This document shows positions 34,801 through 45,471 of a stretch of 64,000 bases of DNA, piece after piece. Origin of the DNA: Alitta virens. Its lineage: Eukaryota > Annelida > Polychaeta > Phyllodocida > Nereididae. Numbering within the stretch: the stretch's first letter is position 1; each line of letters opens with the position of its first letter. The stretch lies in contig OW028579.1 in assembly GCA_932294295.1 (NCBI GenBank), positions 3,298,370 through 3,362,369 on the forward strand. Reading direction: 5' to 3'. The notes under the pieces were generated by a model. That model searched no databases, was not told the DNA's origin, and worked only from the letters and a program-made list of their open reading frames with translations. Both the position numbers and the translations under genes were made by a program.

Positions 34801-37800
34801 ATGTATATCATCTTATTGTTATGAACCAAATCAAAGACCCTATTCTTGTTCTCAGAATACTTTATGTAAGCGCACCAAGAATGTTGAAATGTATTCTAAG
34901 TCCTTTGTTTCATAATATGTTCATAAGTGATCAATGGCATATTAAATTCATTTATCTTATAATGCTTAGTCAAGAAAGTATGGAAAGTATTATCTAATTC
35001 AATAAGTGGGTTGTATATTTTTCTTAATGAAAATAATCAGAAGTCATGTGGCCTACAAAAACGGCATATACAGAGTACATTACTGTAGCCATATCTCTGT
35101 CATATTCCCATTTTTAGTGTAAATATTTTAACCAATTGTTCGATAATCCATCAGAATTTTCATCAACCATTAATAATCCAGAATCTCAATTATCACTTAA
35201 GATAATTTATGAACAATTGTATTGGCCTAATAATGATAAAAAAGAAATAACAAGACAGAGAATATATGACAAGTTTATATCAAATATGAAATGCCTTTGT
35301 TTCTTACCATGAATTTTCTTGCTAGGAATGGTACCAAAGGTCTTAGAAATTTGGGAATACGGAAGAAGTCCACCATCGGCTTTAAGATATCGTCAACTTT
35401 GTCACCTTCCCTAGAAAATGAAATTCGAACAGCACTGTGTTTATATAGAATACTAACACACAATATTCCTTGGCATCCTTGCTTAATCGACTATGTAACT
35501 ATGATTTATATATCCAATTGCAGTATAGTTTTCTTGCAAATTTTGATTTTAGTTCCGATAGGGTACAGTAATATGGCATGCCAGTCATGCGCGATGCCAG
35601 TCTCCAAACAATTGATGATGTCACCAATGGCCGTATTGTACTCATTGATGTCATCAATTGATATTTGATGATGTCATAAATTGTTTGGAGACAGGCATGC
35701 AACAAATCACACTGATGTGCATGCTCTATTAATGAACCCTATCAGGACTGACATCAATATATTGCAAGAAAACTACTGCAATTGGATAAAGATTTAAATT
35801 TTATTGTTGTAAAGGAAGTTTTTGATAGTTATTTTAGCTTCATGATATGAAAAATAGACTAATGTATCTTCATTGACATAAACTGTAATTTGTAACCAAT
35901 ACAAAATTGAATATACAAACAATAATTCCATGACATTGTCCCCTCCGTCTGGAAAAATAGCCTCTGTTTCTAGGACGTCCACCTTCTCAATGTTAGGAGG
36001 GGTCCATTCAACTAACTGCAGTGAAAGAAGTCTGTCATATATCGCAGCATAAGAGAGATGTTAACAAATTGATAAAAAAATCATTAAGATATTTTTTTTG
36101 CTAAGTTTCTTTGTCACTACAAGGTAATGAAGTGCAACCACATCAAGTTTTGAATATTTAAGTTATTTTCAATTTAAGGAAAAAACCTACATTGTTAACA
36201 AGTAGTCCTAACTGGCCCTTTATTCCCCATTGGCTCTGGTCTGCCATTTGCATTCAACCTCAAATTTAACACTGCCTGAGTATTGAGACTGTTGAAAATT
36301 TATCAAACAAGAATGTTCCCAGTTGTGAGGGTCTACCATAATACATACTAAATCTGAGACCAAGAAATGGTGTTTTTCTAAGAACCATAGCGACATGCCA
36401 AATGTGGCTATATCAGACCATTATTCAAATAGTGTCCATGCTTACACAATTGAGTTAACCATGTTTGACACATATGATAAAGCACAAGCCAATATTCAGC
36501 CAATGTGGCATGTTATGTGGTGATTCATTCCATTATTAAGTTCTGTTGTTTATCTTAAGTCATAGGGCCAGAAACATGGAATATATTACCATCTGAGATT
36601 AGAATGTCTTAATTCGAGGATATAATATCTTCTTTAATAACAGACTCAAATCTTGACCGTGAAGCACATCCGAAGATTGGATTATTCACGGTTTGTGCAA
36701 TGCAAAACTTTATATTTACCTCATGTCCTTGTTTCTTGAGTTCTTCAATTGCCATATCAAGAGCCCGACTGACTGATGGTACTGGTGGAAAGAAGTTATT
36801 GTCATAAAAGTAACCAATTTTCAATGCCTTCTTGTCCTCATAAAGCTGATCAAACAGATAAGGAAATAAAGATGAGTGCATTCAATATATGTGTTATGGA
36901 GTAGAAATGTGTATGAGTAAAAAAATACATTGCTGTAAAACGGATTATCACATCAGTCTGGAATTTGACTGGCGGAGACAAAGGATCAAATTCAGTCATA
37001 CTGCCATCCCATAGTGCCTTCATGGCCAAGACGAGGCTGTCCACATCACGAGCAAGGGGACCCCATGTTGGTGAAACTGTCATTAGAACAATATATTATC
37101 AGTGTCAAGGTTTGGTGTCGTGCCTAATGATTTTATTATTTTCCGGTTTTGATGATAAAAATTGGCTTCTACGATATTGCCACCATTTGAAATACTTAAA
37201 CTTAAAGAAAATGTATGTTCATCTAAAAAATGTCATCATCATACTATTATATACTCACTCGCAGGTGGCTCCAAGAATTTTGGATTCCCAAGGTGGCTGT
37301 AACATTAGATTATGGTTATTCAACTAAATTTTGCTATGTAATTTATCATATTAATGTTTTCAAGCTTCCAAAATGTTGATGCAGTTCACCGTCTTAATTA
37401 ACTTTTCCTTCAGCAGCGTATATATGTGCATGGTGCATAATAGTCTGGTGGACATAACCTGACTCTAGCTGATGTAGGTTTGAAGCCACAGATTCCACAA
37501 AGGTGAGCTGGAGCCCGTATGCTGCCACCGATGTCGCTTCCAAATCCCAGCAAGGATCCACCTCCTCCAATCAAGGATCCTGCAAAGAAATTGCAATACA
37601 GATAACTTGATGCTCTGATGTGGTAGTTGTATGGCGAATCTGTGCCCTTTGTATCTGAGGGTAAAGTATAAAGTGGGTGCATTGTATCTCCCCCTATGCT
37701 GCCCTTCGGAGAGCATAGGAGGGCTGTAACTAGAATGGATTAATATCAGGGGATACATGAATAGAAAGTAGGAGAGCTTGTAAAGGGTATATAAAAAGGA

Positions 37801-40800
37801 GGCACAAGGACAAAGAAGAGGAGATATATAGATAGGATGCTGGCATGACAATGTGTGCATACTGTATTCAGATATGTGTGTAAGTGAACTTATATGGGCA
37901 CTGACAATAGAAATCTTCCGTTATTGATAAAGTAAAAAACTAATTTAAATTTAACTTGCATTTTAGTGACCCAGGGGATTCAAGCTTTGGCCTATGGCCT
38001 TAATGGGGTATATCTAGATCTAGCCTTATGGAAATATTTATGGGGGAACGTATTTGAATTAGTTTTCTTGTGTTACATATTTTTATCATATATTTTACAT
38101 AATATGTAAACAACTATTGATTTCTGAATTCAGAGAACACTTCTGTACTGAAACTACTTTACCATTAAGAGCTCCCCAAATTAATACTATCAAATCGTTT
38201 GAAACCGATTCAATCTTGCTGTTTGATTTTACTATCAGGGCCTTACCAATATCTGAATAGCATGCTTAAGGTTCCTGGGTATTTAACCATGACAGTTAAG
38301 TGACCTTTTTATGACATTCACTGACCTTCACCACTGGATGATCCTCCAGGACTTCTATTAGGATGGTGTGGGTTGCGAGTTGTACCATAAATGGGATTGC
38401 TTGATTCTGAACTGGAAATATATTAAACAAGTTCTCTCATTTTGCTTAAAGCTGCAATGTCCGACGGTTTTTGTACCAACAAAAAAGCTATCCAAATGAA
38501 AGAAAATGCTTCTTACTGATGAATTCGATACCCAAACTGTCTAGATTGTACTAAATTAGAAATAATTGCCGGAATTTATTACATCGACTTTGTTTACATT
38601 TTAGCTAATCGTTCATTGCAACGTCATTGAGAGCGTTGCTGATTTGTGATTTCACAGTCATTTTATATATATGAAAAATTTAGGTCAGAGTTGTTTCAAT
38701 TCATGCAAAAAAGCGAAACACCTACACATTTTTTTACATAATAATTTAGAGAATTGGACGAAAATTTAAGGCACAGAATAATAAAATACATTATGAACCA
38801 ACAACACTAATGACATTCGTTTATGCCTCGTTTTCATTTCATTGGCCATAATAGCACTTACTATGTAAACAAATCAGCAATTTTAGATGGCATGAAAAAT
38901 TTTAATTAGAGGGTATGTTTATTAATTTTATAGTGAACCTAGGAAGGCCCTGATGGCATTCAATCATATTGAGTGACAATGCTGCTTCAATTCCCCCTCC
39001 CCTTTTTTGTTGTGCTATTCCAATTTCAGCAAGCTATCGAAATCAGACAACAGGATTTGTTGTTCTGTACTGCCGCCCTTTTCATATTGCACATTTACCC
39101 TGTGGTTAATTTCCTTTCATTCCCAGGCAATTCCTTAGCAATTGCGTGTGCGTTTACATGAATAGTTTATTATGTTTACCTGCATTCTGTTTGTGGTATG
39201 TTTGTTCTGACAAATATAACAGCACCATTCTTCCGTAAAACCTGCAAACATAGCACGAAATGAATTCTTTTTTCAAAGATCATTCTCAGTGTAAAATGAA
39301 AACTGTTTTCACGTAAAGGCATTAAGCAAATGCCTTTTGTGTGCACTGCATATGAAACAGCTTATCTTGACCAAAGCTGAGTCTTCAATTGATGCTGCCC
39401 CAAGCAATTTGGCTGCTCCTGCTGTTGTGACATACTCCTAAGGAAAAGTAGGGATAAAAAGTGAATTCCCTTACATAAATTTATTATAAATTCTCTAGAT
39501 AAACATGGCAAAAACTTAGCACTTTCAGAGAAGCTGACTAACTGTAGTTATCTACAATCCAGCTGCATTGTATTCGAATTATGTTCATTTTAAATGTGAA
39601 CGAGAATTTAAATGCATACAAAAAAGTTACTCTGCACCCATCAATTTAGCGAGATTTGGTGTACCGATATCTGGCCTACCTTGATACCAATATCATCCTT
39701 AATGCTAACTGGAATTCCAGCTAAAAGCCCTGTTCTTTTCTTCTCATCAACTGCAACTGCCTCTGCCTGTGTTGAAAAAGGTAATTTCAGTGGTTTTTTA
39801 ATCTATTACAATATAATGCAATTCGATATTCATGAAGTCAATCCGTATTCTCACTTTACCTCTGCCTCTGTTACTGGTTCGACCAGGCAGTTGTATTTCT
39901 CGTGCAGTTTCAGCGCCTGAAATAATGAATCAAGAAAGGCAAGCTCGTTATTACCAGTCTGCAGCATAGTCACAGTGTAACCATACTATTATAATATTAT
40001 ATTATATGGCTAGCAGAAATCCTCGCTTCTGATTGGCTTATAGCCGTGCAATATTTTCCTATATTGCACGGCTGTATTGCGCGGTACATTTTTGGTGGCG
40101 AAATAGGTATTTCATAGAGTGCATGAATTAGGTTTCAGTTCAATTGGTTCGGATAGGTATTTTGGGGGCATGATTGTTGATTATTTTCCATGTAGAAGTT
40201 AATATTTTATATTTTATTCTTGCAAGTATGGGCAGCCAGTGTAGTTATTTTCTTTTGAGTGAAACATGGTCTCTTTTGTTTAATTTTTCAATGAGCCTCA
40301 CAGCTGCATTCTGTGCGACTTGAAGTTTTTTCAGATATTTGCCTGTAACGCCATAGAGAAGGCCATTTCCATAATCTAAATGAGGAGTAACTAGAGCATT
40401 GACAATTGTCTTTGTGTCGTCTTTATTTAAACTCTGCCGGATATGAGAAATGTTCCTGATATTGAAATATGCTGACTGGCACATTCTGTTGATTTGCTTT
40501 TCCAGTTTCATATGTCTATCAAAGGTAACACCTAGATTTTTAGCATCATTAACATAGCTTATTTCAACGCGTTCCACCACAAGTGGATTTATATGGAATT
40601 TTTCTTATTGGACTTTGGAACCCAAAATGACTATTTCGGTTTTTTCACCATTATTGCACAGTTTGTTTTTATGAAGGAAATCTCTGATATCTTTAATGCA
40701 GTCCTGCATTCTGCTCTTTATCTCACAGGTGTACTTTTATCAACTCTTCAAATTAAAATAGAAAAAAAAAAGAAATATGTACGTTTATTTGTAAAATCAT

Positions 40801-43800
40801 TAAAAAAGAGTTGGTCTGGTAACATCGGGGCTAGCGTTCAACTCTCGCAAGTCCTATTCTGCCGCTGTCACCAGGTATTTGAGGTTTGCTCAGGTCTACT
40901 CACTCGATCCTCTTGGTCTCTCTGAGCTGTCTGCTCTTAGATTTATTACATATTTGTCATCTGCCGGATTGGCTTTGTCCACTATTAGGGTGTATTTATC
41001 AGGTGTTAGAGCCTGGCTCATATCATTGGGGTGTCACCCACCCAATATCTATACAGTTAGAGGTAAATGGGCATTAAAATCTGTGGAATGCTCTGCGCCT
41101 TGCCCAAATGCAAGCGAGGCCATGCTGGCTCATCTCCATGTAACTGTTGATTTTACTTATAATAATTTTATGTTGCTTAGCGCTATGATGCTAGCATATT
41201 TTGGGTGTCTGCGCACGGCCGAATATTGTTAGGCCCACATACTCTCATTTGCACTTGCATCAACTAACAAATCATACTGTGAATTATTTAGCCTTACACT
41301 TTCATATTTGCTCTTGGGTTTGACTTGATTTGGGCTACCACAAGAGCAACCACTTGAGTTGTGTTGTCTGAGTGAATGTTGTGTAGCCAAAAAATGGTTC
41401 ATTTGTCCACACTTAATCTTTGTCCTAGTTGTTTCTGATTATTAAATTACATTTATTAAATTATAAATATGGTTATTAATCAGTAGGCAATCTGAGGCAA
41501 TCTGCTTTTAGGCGCCACCGCCTTACCTGTAGGCCAATTGCGTTCGTTTCGATATAATCCGATTAATCATTCAAACAAAACTGGAGAGCGCTTCCTGTCT
41601 AGTGATTCACTCTCATTTCTTCACCCAACCACCCACCCTTTTTTATAGATATTATAATAAGATTTGATCATTTCTTCTAAATATCGATGTATTAGCTTGA
41701 ATTTCAATTGCAAGTATTATTTCTATTTAATTACAGAGCTTGACTCTATTATTCATTGTCTATCATTATCTCAATTGTTCTGAGATTTGGGTCGATAGGC
41801 TCAAGGTAAATTGCTATCTGCTTCATCGCATATATGGTATAAGCATTATTTTTTGTTTTCCATTTCTGCTAAAAAATTTCAGTCATAATACAGGTAGTCT
41901 CTATGCCATTAATACAGTTTGTATTCATAATTGTATGAGTAATTCTTGTTCCAATTACATTTGCATGTTTGGTATTATAAGGGGCTACCACAAGAGCAAC
42001 TACTTGAGTTGTTTTGCTAGTTTGTGGCACTTTATTTTGTATGTCTGAGTGAATGATGTGTAGTCAATAAATGGTTCATTTGTCCACACTTAAGTTGTTT
42101 CTGATTATTAAAGTTGTTTTAAGTACTTGGGACAGAATATATTCATGATTATAACTCCTAACAAGCCCTTATCAGTCACTTAGAATATAGGCTATTGATA
42201 TGGGCCTGAATCATTGTAATAAGATTGCTAAAAATCCTCATTGTTCATTGTTTAGGAATAAATAAAATCTCATGAATAACTTATTGTTATTTGAGGTAGG
42301 TTGGAAATTGACGAATGGAATTTTACTAAGCAAGAAATAGTGTCCATTATAGAGTTTCTTTGCACCAATTGATATATTGTACAGTGCTATAGTATATGCA
42401 GTGTGATTTTATTTCACTTTTATATTTTTGTAACTGTTCTTTTGAACGAACAAAGATATATAATAAATGGCCAATTTCCAGTTAAATAATACAAAACAAG
42501 GCGTACGTCCCAAGTTCAATTCCCGGTCGAGCCTAAGTTGGATGGCAACACAAACATTCTATATTTACTATGAAAATAGTATAAGGTATAGTCCTTGCAT
42601 GTCGTGTGTTAAGTATTTGTATTGCTTCAATTTGTTATTAACAACTATTAACTATTACAAAGCCATTCACAACATGTTGTTTTCAGGGCACTGCATTGGT
42701 TTACCTTGGCTTGGAAAGCTTTTAAAACTTGGACAGCTTTTAATTCGCCTTTATCAATTTTGCTTTTTGTCTCCAGCAGGGTCTGGTTGGTTATGTCTGC
42801 ATTATCATCTTCATTCTGAAAGAAAAGAAAAAGTATACAAAATGTAACACACACACGTTGTGGCCATGTACAGCTACTAACACTCTCTTGTCACAGAAGC
42901 TTATTTCATTTTGACCAAATTCTCTTTAATAAGGTGAACACCAAATTGGTTAATACTAATCGATGCCAGAAAATTAAAACATTCACCAGTGAATAAGATA
43001 AAGATAAGATAAAGATAAGATAAAACTTAATTTACAGTCGGTGGTGACAATAATACAAAGAACATAAGCTACAGAAGCTTTTAACCGACAAATAAAATAA
43101 CAAAAACAACAAGATGACAAATATTTACAAATGATATAAGAAATGACATATAATGTTCTTAGTAAAGTTACAGGTTATTTTGCATACAAAAAAAAAACAA
43201 GATCCAAATTGACAGTTATTCCAGTAGTTACTGTTTCTTAACAATTGTCTAAAGATTGCGTATTCATCAACTTGTTTAATTTGAACAGATAAATCAGTGA
43301 AAATCTGGAGTTAGTTAGATACTTGTTGTAGTTATGCACTGTATAGTTTAAATCTTAGTATATTGATCAATTGTATCAGACAAACAATTGGCGTATATGA
43401 TACATGACGGTAAAAGAAACAATTATACAATGATATTACAATTATATTATATGCCAAGAAAATGCCATATACAATGTCATGTCTTCTTTATTTTTAGATG
43501 ACCTAACTGTATTGCCCATCAATGACAATCACATTGTACATTGTATGTCCTAAATTCATGCGCACGACTGAACTTTTATTTATATGCTGTGTATTATTTT
43601 CATTATTCATAGCTCTCACCTTAAGCTGATTCCGAAGTTTGTCAATGGCCTCTTTGACCTGTCTTTGACGACGTTCTCTTAGAATGTCATATCTCTGACG
43701 AATCACAGCCACTCTGTTTGACTCGAAGAGATAATACAGAACTGCAAAGAATCCTATGGTCACCAGACCACAAGTTGAAAACAGGCAATCTGTAATCCAG

Positions 43801-43808
43801 AATAGCAT
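25814..43808 (-). CDS. FAAH: Fatty-acid amide hydrolase-like amidase, copy 2 (splice donor lesion, Gypsy in intron)
   Basis: Exons, 5' to 3': 43620-43808, 42705-42815, 39860-39916, 39680-39766, 39366-39437, 39180-39241, 38326-38411, 37459-37579, 37259-37296, 36952-37076, 36720-36845, 35921-36015, 35308-35410, 34725-34768, 34025-34064, 33820-33931, 26940-27085, 25814-25936. Each exon has the same length as in copy 1, and the joined frame stays open for 578 codons with Lys142, Ser217 and Ser241 kept; the last residue is Gln instead of Glu. The donor after exon 5 reads AAG|ATAAGC where copy 1 has AAG|GTAAGC (plus strand CTTATCTTGA against CTTACCTTGA). Exon 5 is 72 nt in phase 0, so skipping it would remove 24 residues without a frameshift. 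Intron 16 has grown by a 6-kb Gypsy element on the opposite strand. Whether functional protein is made is open. Confidence 0.88.
27128..27350 (+). repeat. (TAG)n and tRNA-like SINE (copy 2)
   Basis: Counterpart of 5,364-5,600, with the tRNA-like head at about 27,165-27,240 (TGGTCTAGTGGTTAAGGTG). It lies in FAAH copy 2 intron 16, upstream of the Gypsy insertion point. Confidence 0.5.
27631..28577 (+). repeat. 5' LTR of Gypsy element
   Basis: 947 bp, TG...CA ends, same length and apparently the same sequence as 32,699-33,645. It should contain the element promoter; TATAAATATTAAATA at about 28,396-28,412 is a possible TATA region. The short frames inside it are not genes. Confidence 0.93.
28580..28595 (+). 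promoter_or_regulatory. Primer-binding site of Gypsy element
   Basis: TGGTGACCCCGACGTG begins two bases after the 5' LTR. TGG at its start matches the CCA tail of a tRNA primer. The tRNA species was not determined. Confidence 0.75.
28841..29887 (+). CDS. gag: Gypsy Gag polyprotein (348 aa)
   Basis: The capsid-like helical region is followed by a basic stretch and one CCHC zinc knuckle, CALCDQVGHLRREC (C-x2-C-x4-H-x4-C), at about residues 316-329. It forms the retrotransposon particle and binds RNA. The ATG at 28,841 (CAAAATGAATG) follows a 263-nt leader. The 3' end overlaps pol by 64 nt, with pol in the -1 frame. Open throughout. Confidence 0.9.
   Translation: MNAEQFQHYAKIQRDGIAVTTDLLKHQADQAKQNTERVRAEAQAKRVAKCDGSSTRRLRQWFIDVELTEPYTSFTVYVASQTAEGTLRTELERYLTTLNDRNLAVWADLRKHLSDTFLSKHEEDRMRDEVEKILQGPYEATAAYGRRFREAADLGYPKAQRNTDQQRIMLGAYLRGLTDKKLVERVVRDSDPTDYVDAMDQVAKHEGNNYRLYRALNGRAPEDTPEEPMEIGALAPLREPRAEVPKKDKMEELTRRVDGMSKEFTKLVAFVKNSKGTEASRTNPNPVNERSRRRAPPARTSDRPPLKFTEDGRPICALCDQVGHLRRECRGSKGGYGGGRQQGFQGGR
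29824..32691 (+). CDS. pol: Gypsy Pol polyprotein: protease, RT, RNase H, integrase (955 codons)
   Basis: Aspartic protease motif VDTGA at about residues 44-48. Reverse transcriptase with YVDD at 363-366. RNase H motif TDASDVAIGA near 511 and TDHKPL. Integrase with an N-terminal zinc finger (H..H, then CPTC near 763) and catalytic D (SLDLVGP), D (SDLGREF) and E (GRIERF); exactly 35 residues separate the second D and the E. No stop or frameshift within it. There is no natural ATG where the overlap begins, so expression is expected by -1 frameshifting from gag. Confidence 0.93.
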   Translation: MQGIEGRLWRRQTTGLPGGPLSAAADCRAFVELRLHGHHVMALVDTGAARTVLRRREFQQICKGLGRQPIVRTTQGLQGVTGHELKVCGRTQVLEDSVGVIQVVVVEGLPHQAIFGRDIMRKEGVTVDYSAGKMSWRGREFLLVPEPENCERQGDMLTLEPRTQTARETRAAQEVAECMARNMDVFAASGQQIGRHPAIAVRIETTGPPIKQRAYRVPYMKREALSKKVDELLAQGIIVPSRSPWASPVVLVEKKDPTDGPRFCIDFTKVNNVTKKDCYPVPLIQEVFDQLHGSTVYSTLDLKSGFYQLPLEPTSMEKTAFVCFRGLFEFTTMPMGLANATGQFQRAMDEVLHGLIGVCCMIYVDDIVVYSPDIITHQHNLKEVIERFRQFNLTLNPKKCVFGKSEVKLLGFVVSGAGLRADPDKVVAIAKMSPPSSVKEIRTFLGMTGYYRSCMPDYAAASEPLVALTRKHARFMWGAEEQSSFDCLKDLLISDHVMAHPRTQDPYLLYTDASDVAIGAILCQRDPGTGVERPISYLSRLLSTTQRRWAAIEREAYALITALKVFRPYLWGAKFEAFTDHKPLTSLFTSEMQNTKIQRWAVLLAEYGCKVQYRKGKLNVRADMLSKIRPAGIDTFDIDEWRVGDKLPEDLPGDEPPPILDDGLDPEQVQKEQKGMSQWGEGNDPDSSYEVIRGLLYSIQKPYQYAPEYHRLVLPSSFRQEVISKAHKQVGHMSHVKTMRKVQEAYVWPGMRGEIRDWVLKCPTCLVYSKKKVHTAMGEMPRAKSVGQLVSLDLVGPLVTSPQGNSYIMTLIDHASGYAECHPIPRKTNECVWQKLHQEYFPRHGYVETILSDLGREFNALAFDEHLRSVGVKHKRTTPYHPQSNGRIERFNRTLKEIMGKLINNDTSLWQEQLGPATLCYNCAISDVTQHSPFFLQYGRRPRLPLHRALEGGEM
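29875..29881 (+). promoter_or_regulatory. Candidate -1 frameshift heptamer at the gag/pol junction
   Basis: G_GGG_GGC in gag-frame spacing (CAG GGG GGC CGC TAA) fits the X_XXY_YYZ slippery pattern and lies two codons before the gag stop. Slipping back one base enters the pol frame. No downstream pseudoknot was modelled. Confidence 0.5.
32673..32685 (+). promoter_or_regulatory. Polypurine tract of Gypsy element
   Basis: AGAGGGAGGAGAG lies 13 nt before the 3' LTR and overlaps the end of pol. This is the expected plus-strand DNA priming site. Confidence 0.65.
32699..33645 (+). repeat. 3' LTR of Gypsy element
   Basis: 947-bp partner of 27,631-28,577. It ends TTTACA and is followed by the target duplication CCGT and then GTATAAGACG, which aligns with copy 1. 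Confidence 0.93.
35512..35787. mobile_element. Palindromic foldback/MITE in FAAH intron 12 (copy 2)
   Basis: Counterpart of 8,251-8,527, with the same outer (ATCCAATTGCAGTATAG) and inner inverted arms. Confidence 0.72.
40042..40073. repeat. Perfect 13-bp inverted repeat in FAAH intron 2, copy 2
   Basis: AGCCGTGCAATAT/ATATTGCACGGCT, identical to the copy 1 hairpin at 12,951-12,982. Confidence 0.6.
40245..40690 (-). pseudogene. LINE reverse transcriptase fragment (copy 2)
   Basis: Same RT C-terminal fragment as 13,049-13,618. A change near 40,607 turns the Leu codon of copy 1 into TAA, and the C-terminal frame is cut short compared with copy 1. Inactive. Confidence 0.78.
40830..41232 (+). pseudogene. 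Tyrosine recombinase fragment, catalytic half deleted (copy 2)
   Basis: Matches copy 1 from the core-binding domain to LRTAEYC, then jumps to sequence that in copy 1 begins at about 14,607. Some 467 bp are missing, including the His-x-x-Arg box and the Tyr nucleophile. Confidence 0.78.
42490..42550 (+). repeat. tRNA-like SINE fragment private to copy 2
   Basis: GTTCAATTCCCGGTCGAGCC is a box-B-like segment followed by a SINE-like CTAAGTTGG. Copy 1 lacks it; the flanking ACAAACATTCTATATTTAC is shared. Confidence 0.4.
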
Positions 43809-44069
43809 TTTCGTTGATCACCGAATCCGTGCAAAGCAGAATTTTGTCCCAAGTGGTGGTAGACTGATAAAACTAAAAGAATATGAAAATCATTGACAAT
43901 CAATGCTGATATGATATGATCCAGTTATCCTATAGATAAGGTCGTATATGAATAAATCTCAGCTCGAAGGTCCTAGATTTTGACTTGTTTATACAGTGTA
44001 TAATGAATGGCTGAAGTCACTGACAGTGACTGTGGCACCTATAATATTCATGCAACTTTGTACTGTATA
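43809..44069. other. Upstream region of FAAH copy 2
   Basis: Contains about 35-45 bases absent from copy 1 (around 43,850-43,895) and an altered TATA-like site (ATTTATTCATATACG on the minus strand). No gene. Confidence 0.4.
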
Positions 44070-44269
44070 CACTGCCTTCCAAACGTTTGGACAGCGCAGC
44101 ATTTTAATTGGTATACAGAGTTAAATGATAATTCTGATGTTCTTCATCTCTGGATTGGACAAAAATGATTAGGTAATTCTTGGCCAACTACATGAGATAA
44201 TATCAGAAATTGAATTTCACAGGATACGTTGCTTTATTCAGGCCATTTCCAAACTTTTGGAGGGCAGTG
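44070..44269. mobile_element. Tc1/mariner-like MITE, internal variant 2 (copy 2)
   Basis: Same ends as 17,056-17,474 (CACTGCCTTCCAAACG...CTTTTGGAGGGCAGTG) but about half the length and with unrelated internal sequence, including GGATTGGACAAAAATGA. The right-hand TA has become CA. Confidence 0.6.
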
Positions 44270-44667
44270 CAAATGAATAAAGATCGATAAAAATAAAACA
44301 ATAAACTTTGAATGCGAGAAAGGAATAACAAATGAAAGGTGAAAGAAACTGCAGTGAAAAATTGAATACATTTTATGTCTTGAATATAGATGCTATTCAC
44401 AGCCATGGTCAGAAACCTATCAATCAGAAGACCAGAAAAACGCTAGGAATTAGTTCTATTCTTGTTCAGTTAGCTGTATCTCGATTGTTCTAACACAATA
44501 ATTTAAATGGGAAATTTGTGTGTGTGCGTGATCCATGATTTTGACTTCTTTTCTGAGAGCCACATTATAATTTTGAAACATTTTTTTTTTGGTTTCTATT
44601 ATCTTTTTCACTTCATCCTGCATCAAATTATGATCATCTTGAAGCTTTTGTATTTCAAAGTTACATT

Positions 44668-44810
44668 AGCAGATTAGAGATTGGCCAGCTCCACTGGTAA
44701 CCTCGGGTTCAAATCCTCACCCGAGCACTCTTCATGGGCTAAATCTAAGCTGGATTTCATTTGCATCAGATGTGAAAATGGGTGTTTGTGGTACATGGTG
44801 GCATTGCAGC
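44668..44810 (+). repeat. tRNA-like SINE fragment
   Basis: A clear box-B-like GGGTTCAAATCC at about 44,706-44,717 within CCTCGGGTTCAAATCCTCAC, followed by a SINE-like body. Box A is weak. Confidence 0.4.
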
Positions 44811-45040
44811 AGCATATAAAATGTCATATAGTGACGTTTGTGTGGCATTATTGCATTGTATTGTCTGAAACAGTTGTTTTAGATTTGTTTAGATTTGTCT
44901 GATTCCACGTTAATTAATCTTATGAATTTGTTCATTGCACACTGCTGTCTTGCTAAGTCTCGTTACAATTCCCTAGATGGGGCAGTTCATTGCATTAATT
45001 CACTAAACTCCCACAAGGGTTATGGTTTAACTAGACCTGC

Positions 45041-45461
45041 CAATTTCTGCTGAAAGACGGCGCTTGTCCAGCACTGCGTAGCACTGGTCTTTCTGAGAAC
45101 TCACGCAAAGCATCAAGGGATAACGTAAAAAATGGATCGTTAAATAGGCGTTGCAATGCCGTTACAACGCTTGTTCAGTGCCATTTAGGAAAATAGTACG
45201 TCATGCAGCTGGTAGAATTCTCATCTCAAACTGTGAAATTTTGTCACGTTGACATAGTTTGGGGGAAGAGAAAACATCTGCACCAGTTTTCCAGTGAGTG
45301 GCTTTTTGCAATAAAGAAAATGTGCGTAGGAATTGCACTACTTTGTGTGCAGACGACGCGCATAGACATGTCTCTCCCCGATTCTGGGGGAGCGGCAAAA
45401 CGGTTATGAGAAAGGCCGGTGCTTCGCACCGGATCATAGCACCGCCTTTCGAAATAAAATG
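45041..45461. mobile_element. MULE-like non-autonomous transposon with 10-bp target duplication
   Basis: The direct repeat CTAGACCTGC occurs at 45,031-45,040 and 45,462-45,471. Between them the ends are imperfect inverted repeats: TGAAAGACGGCGCT on the left, and AGCACCGCCTTTCG on the right (12 of 14 pair). Nine- to ten-bp target duplications are typical of Mutator-like elements. A small hairpin, CCGGTGCTTCGCACCGG, lies at 45,416-45,432. No transposase frame. Confidence 0.6.
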
Positions 45462-45471
45462 CTAGACCTGC

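Larger units (their letters stand above)
21738..44580. repeat. Segmental duplication, copy 2 (with Gypsy insertion)
   Basis: Counterpart of 1-17,785. It is longer because of the 6,015-bp Gypsy element at 27,631-33,645. The left limit cannot be fixed, because copy 1 leaves the window at base 1; unit 2 may begin as early as 17,786. Private features are the Gypsy element, a 467-bp deletion in the tyrosine recombinase fragment, replaced sequence around 41,960-42,550, and a splice-donor change in FAAH. Confidence 0.93.
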
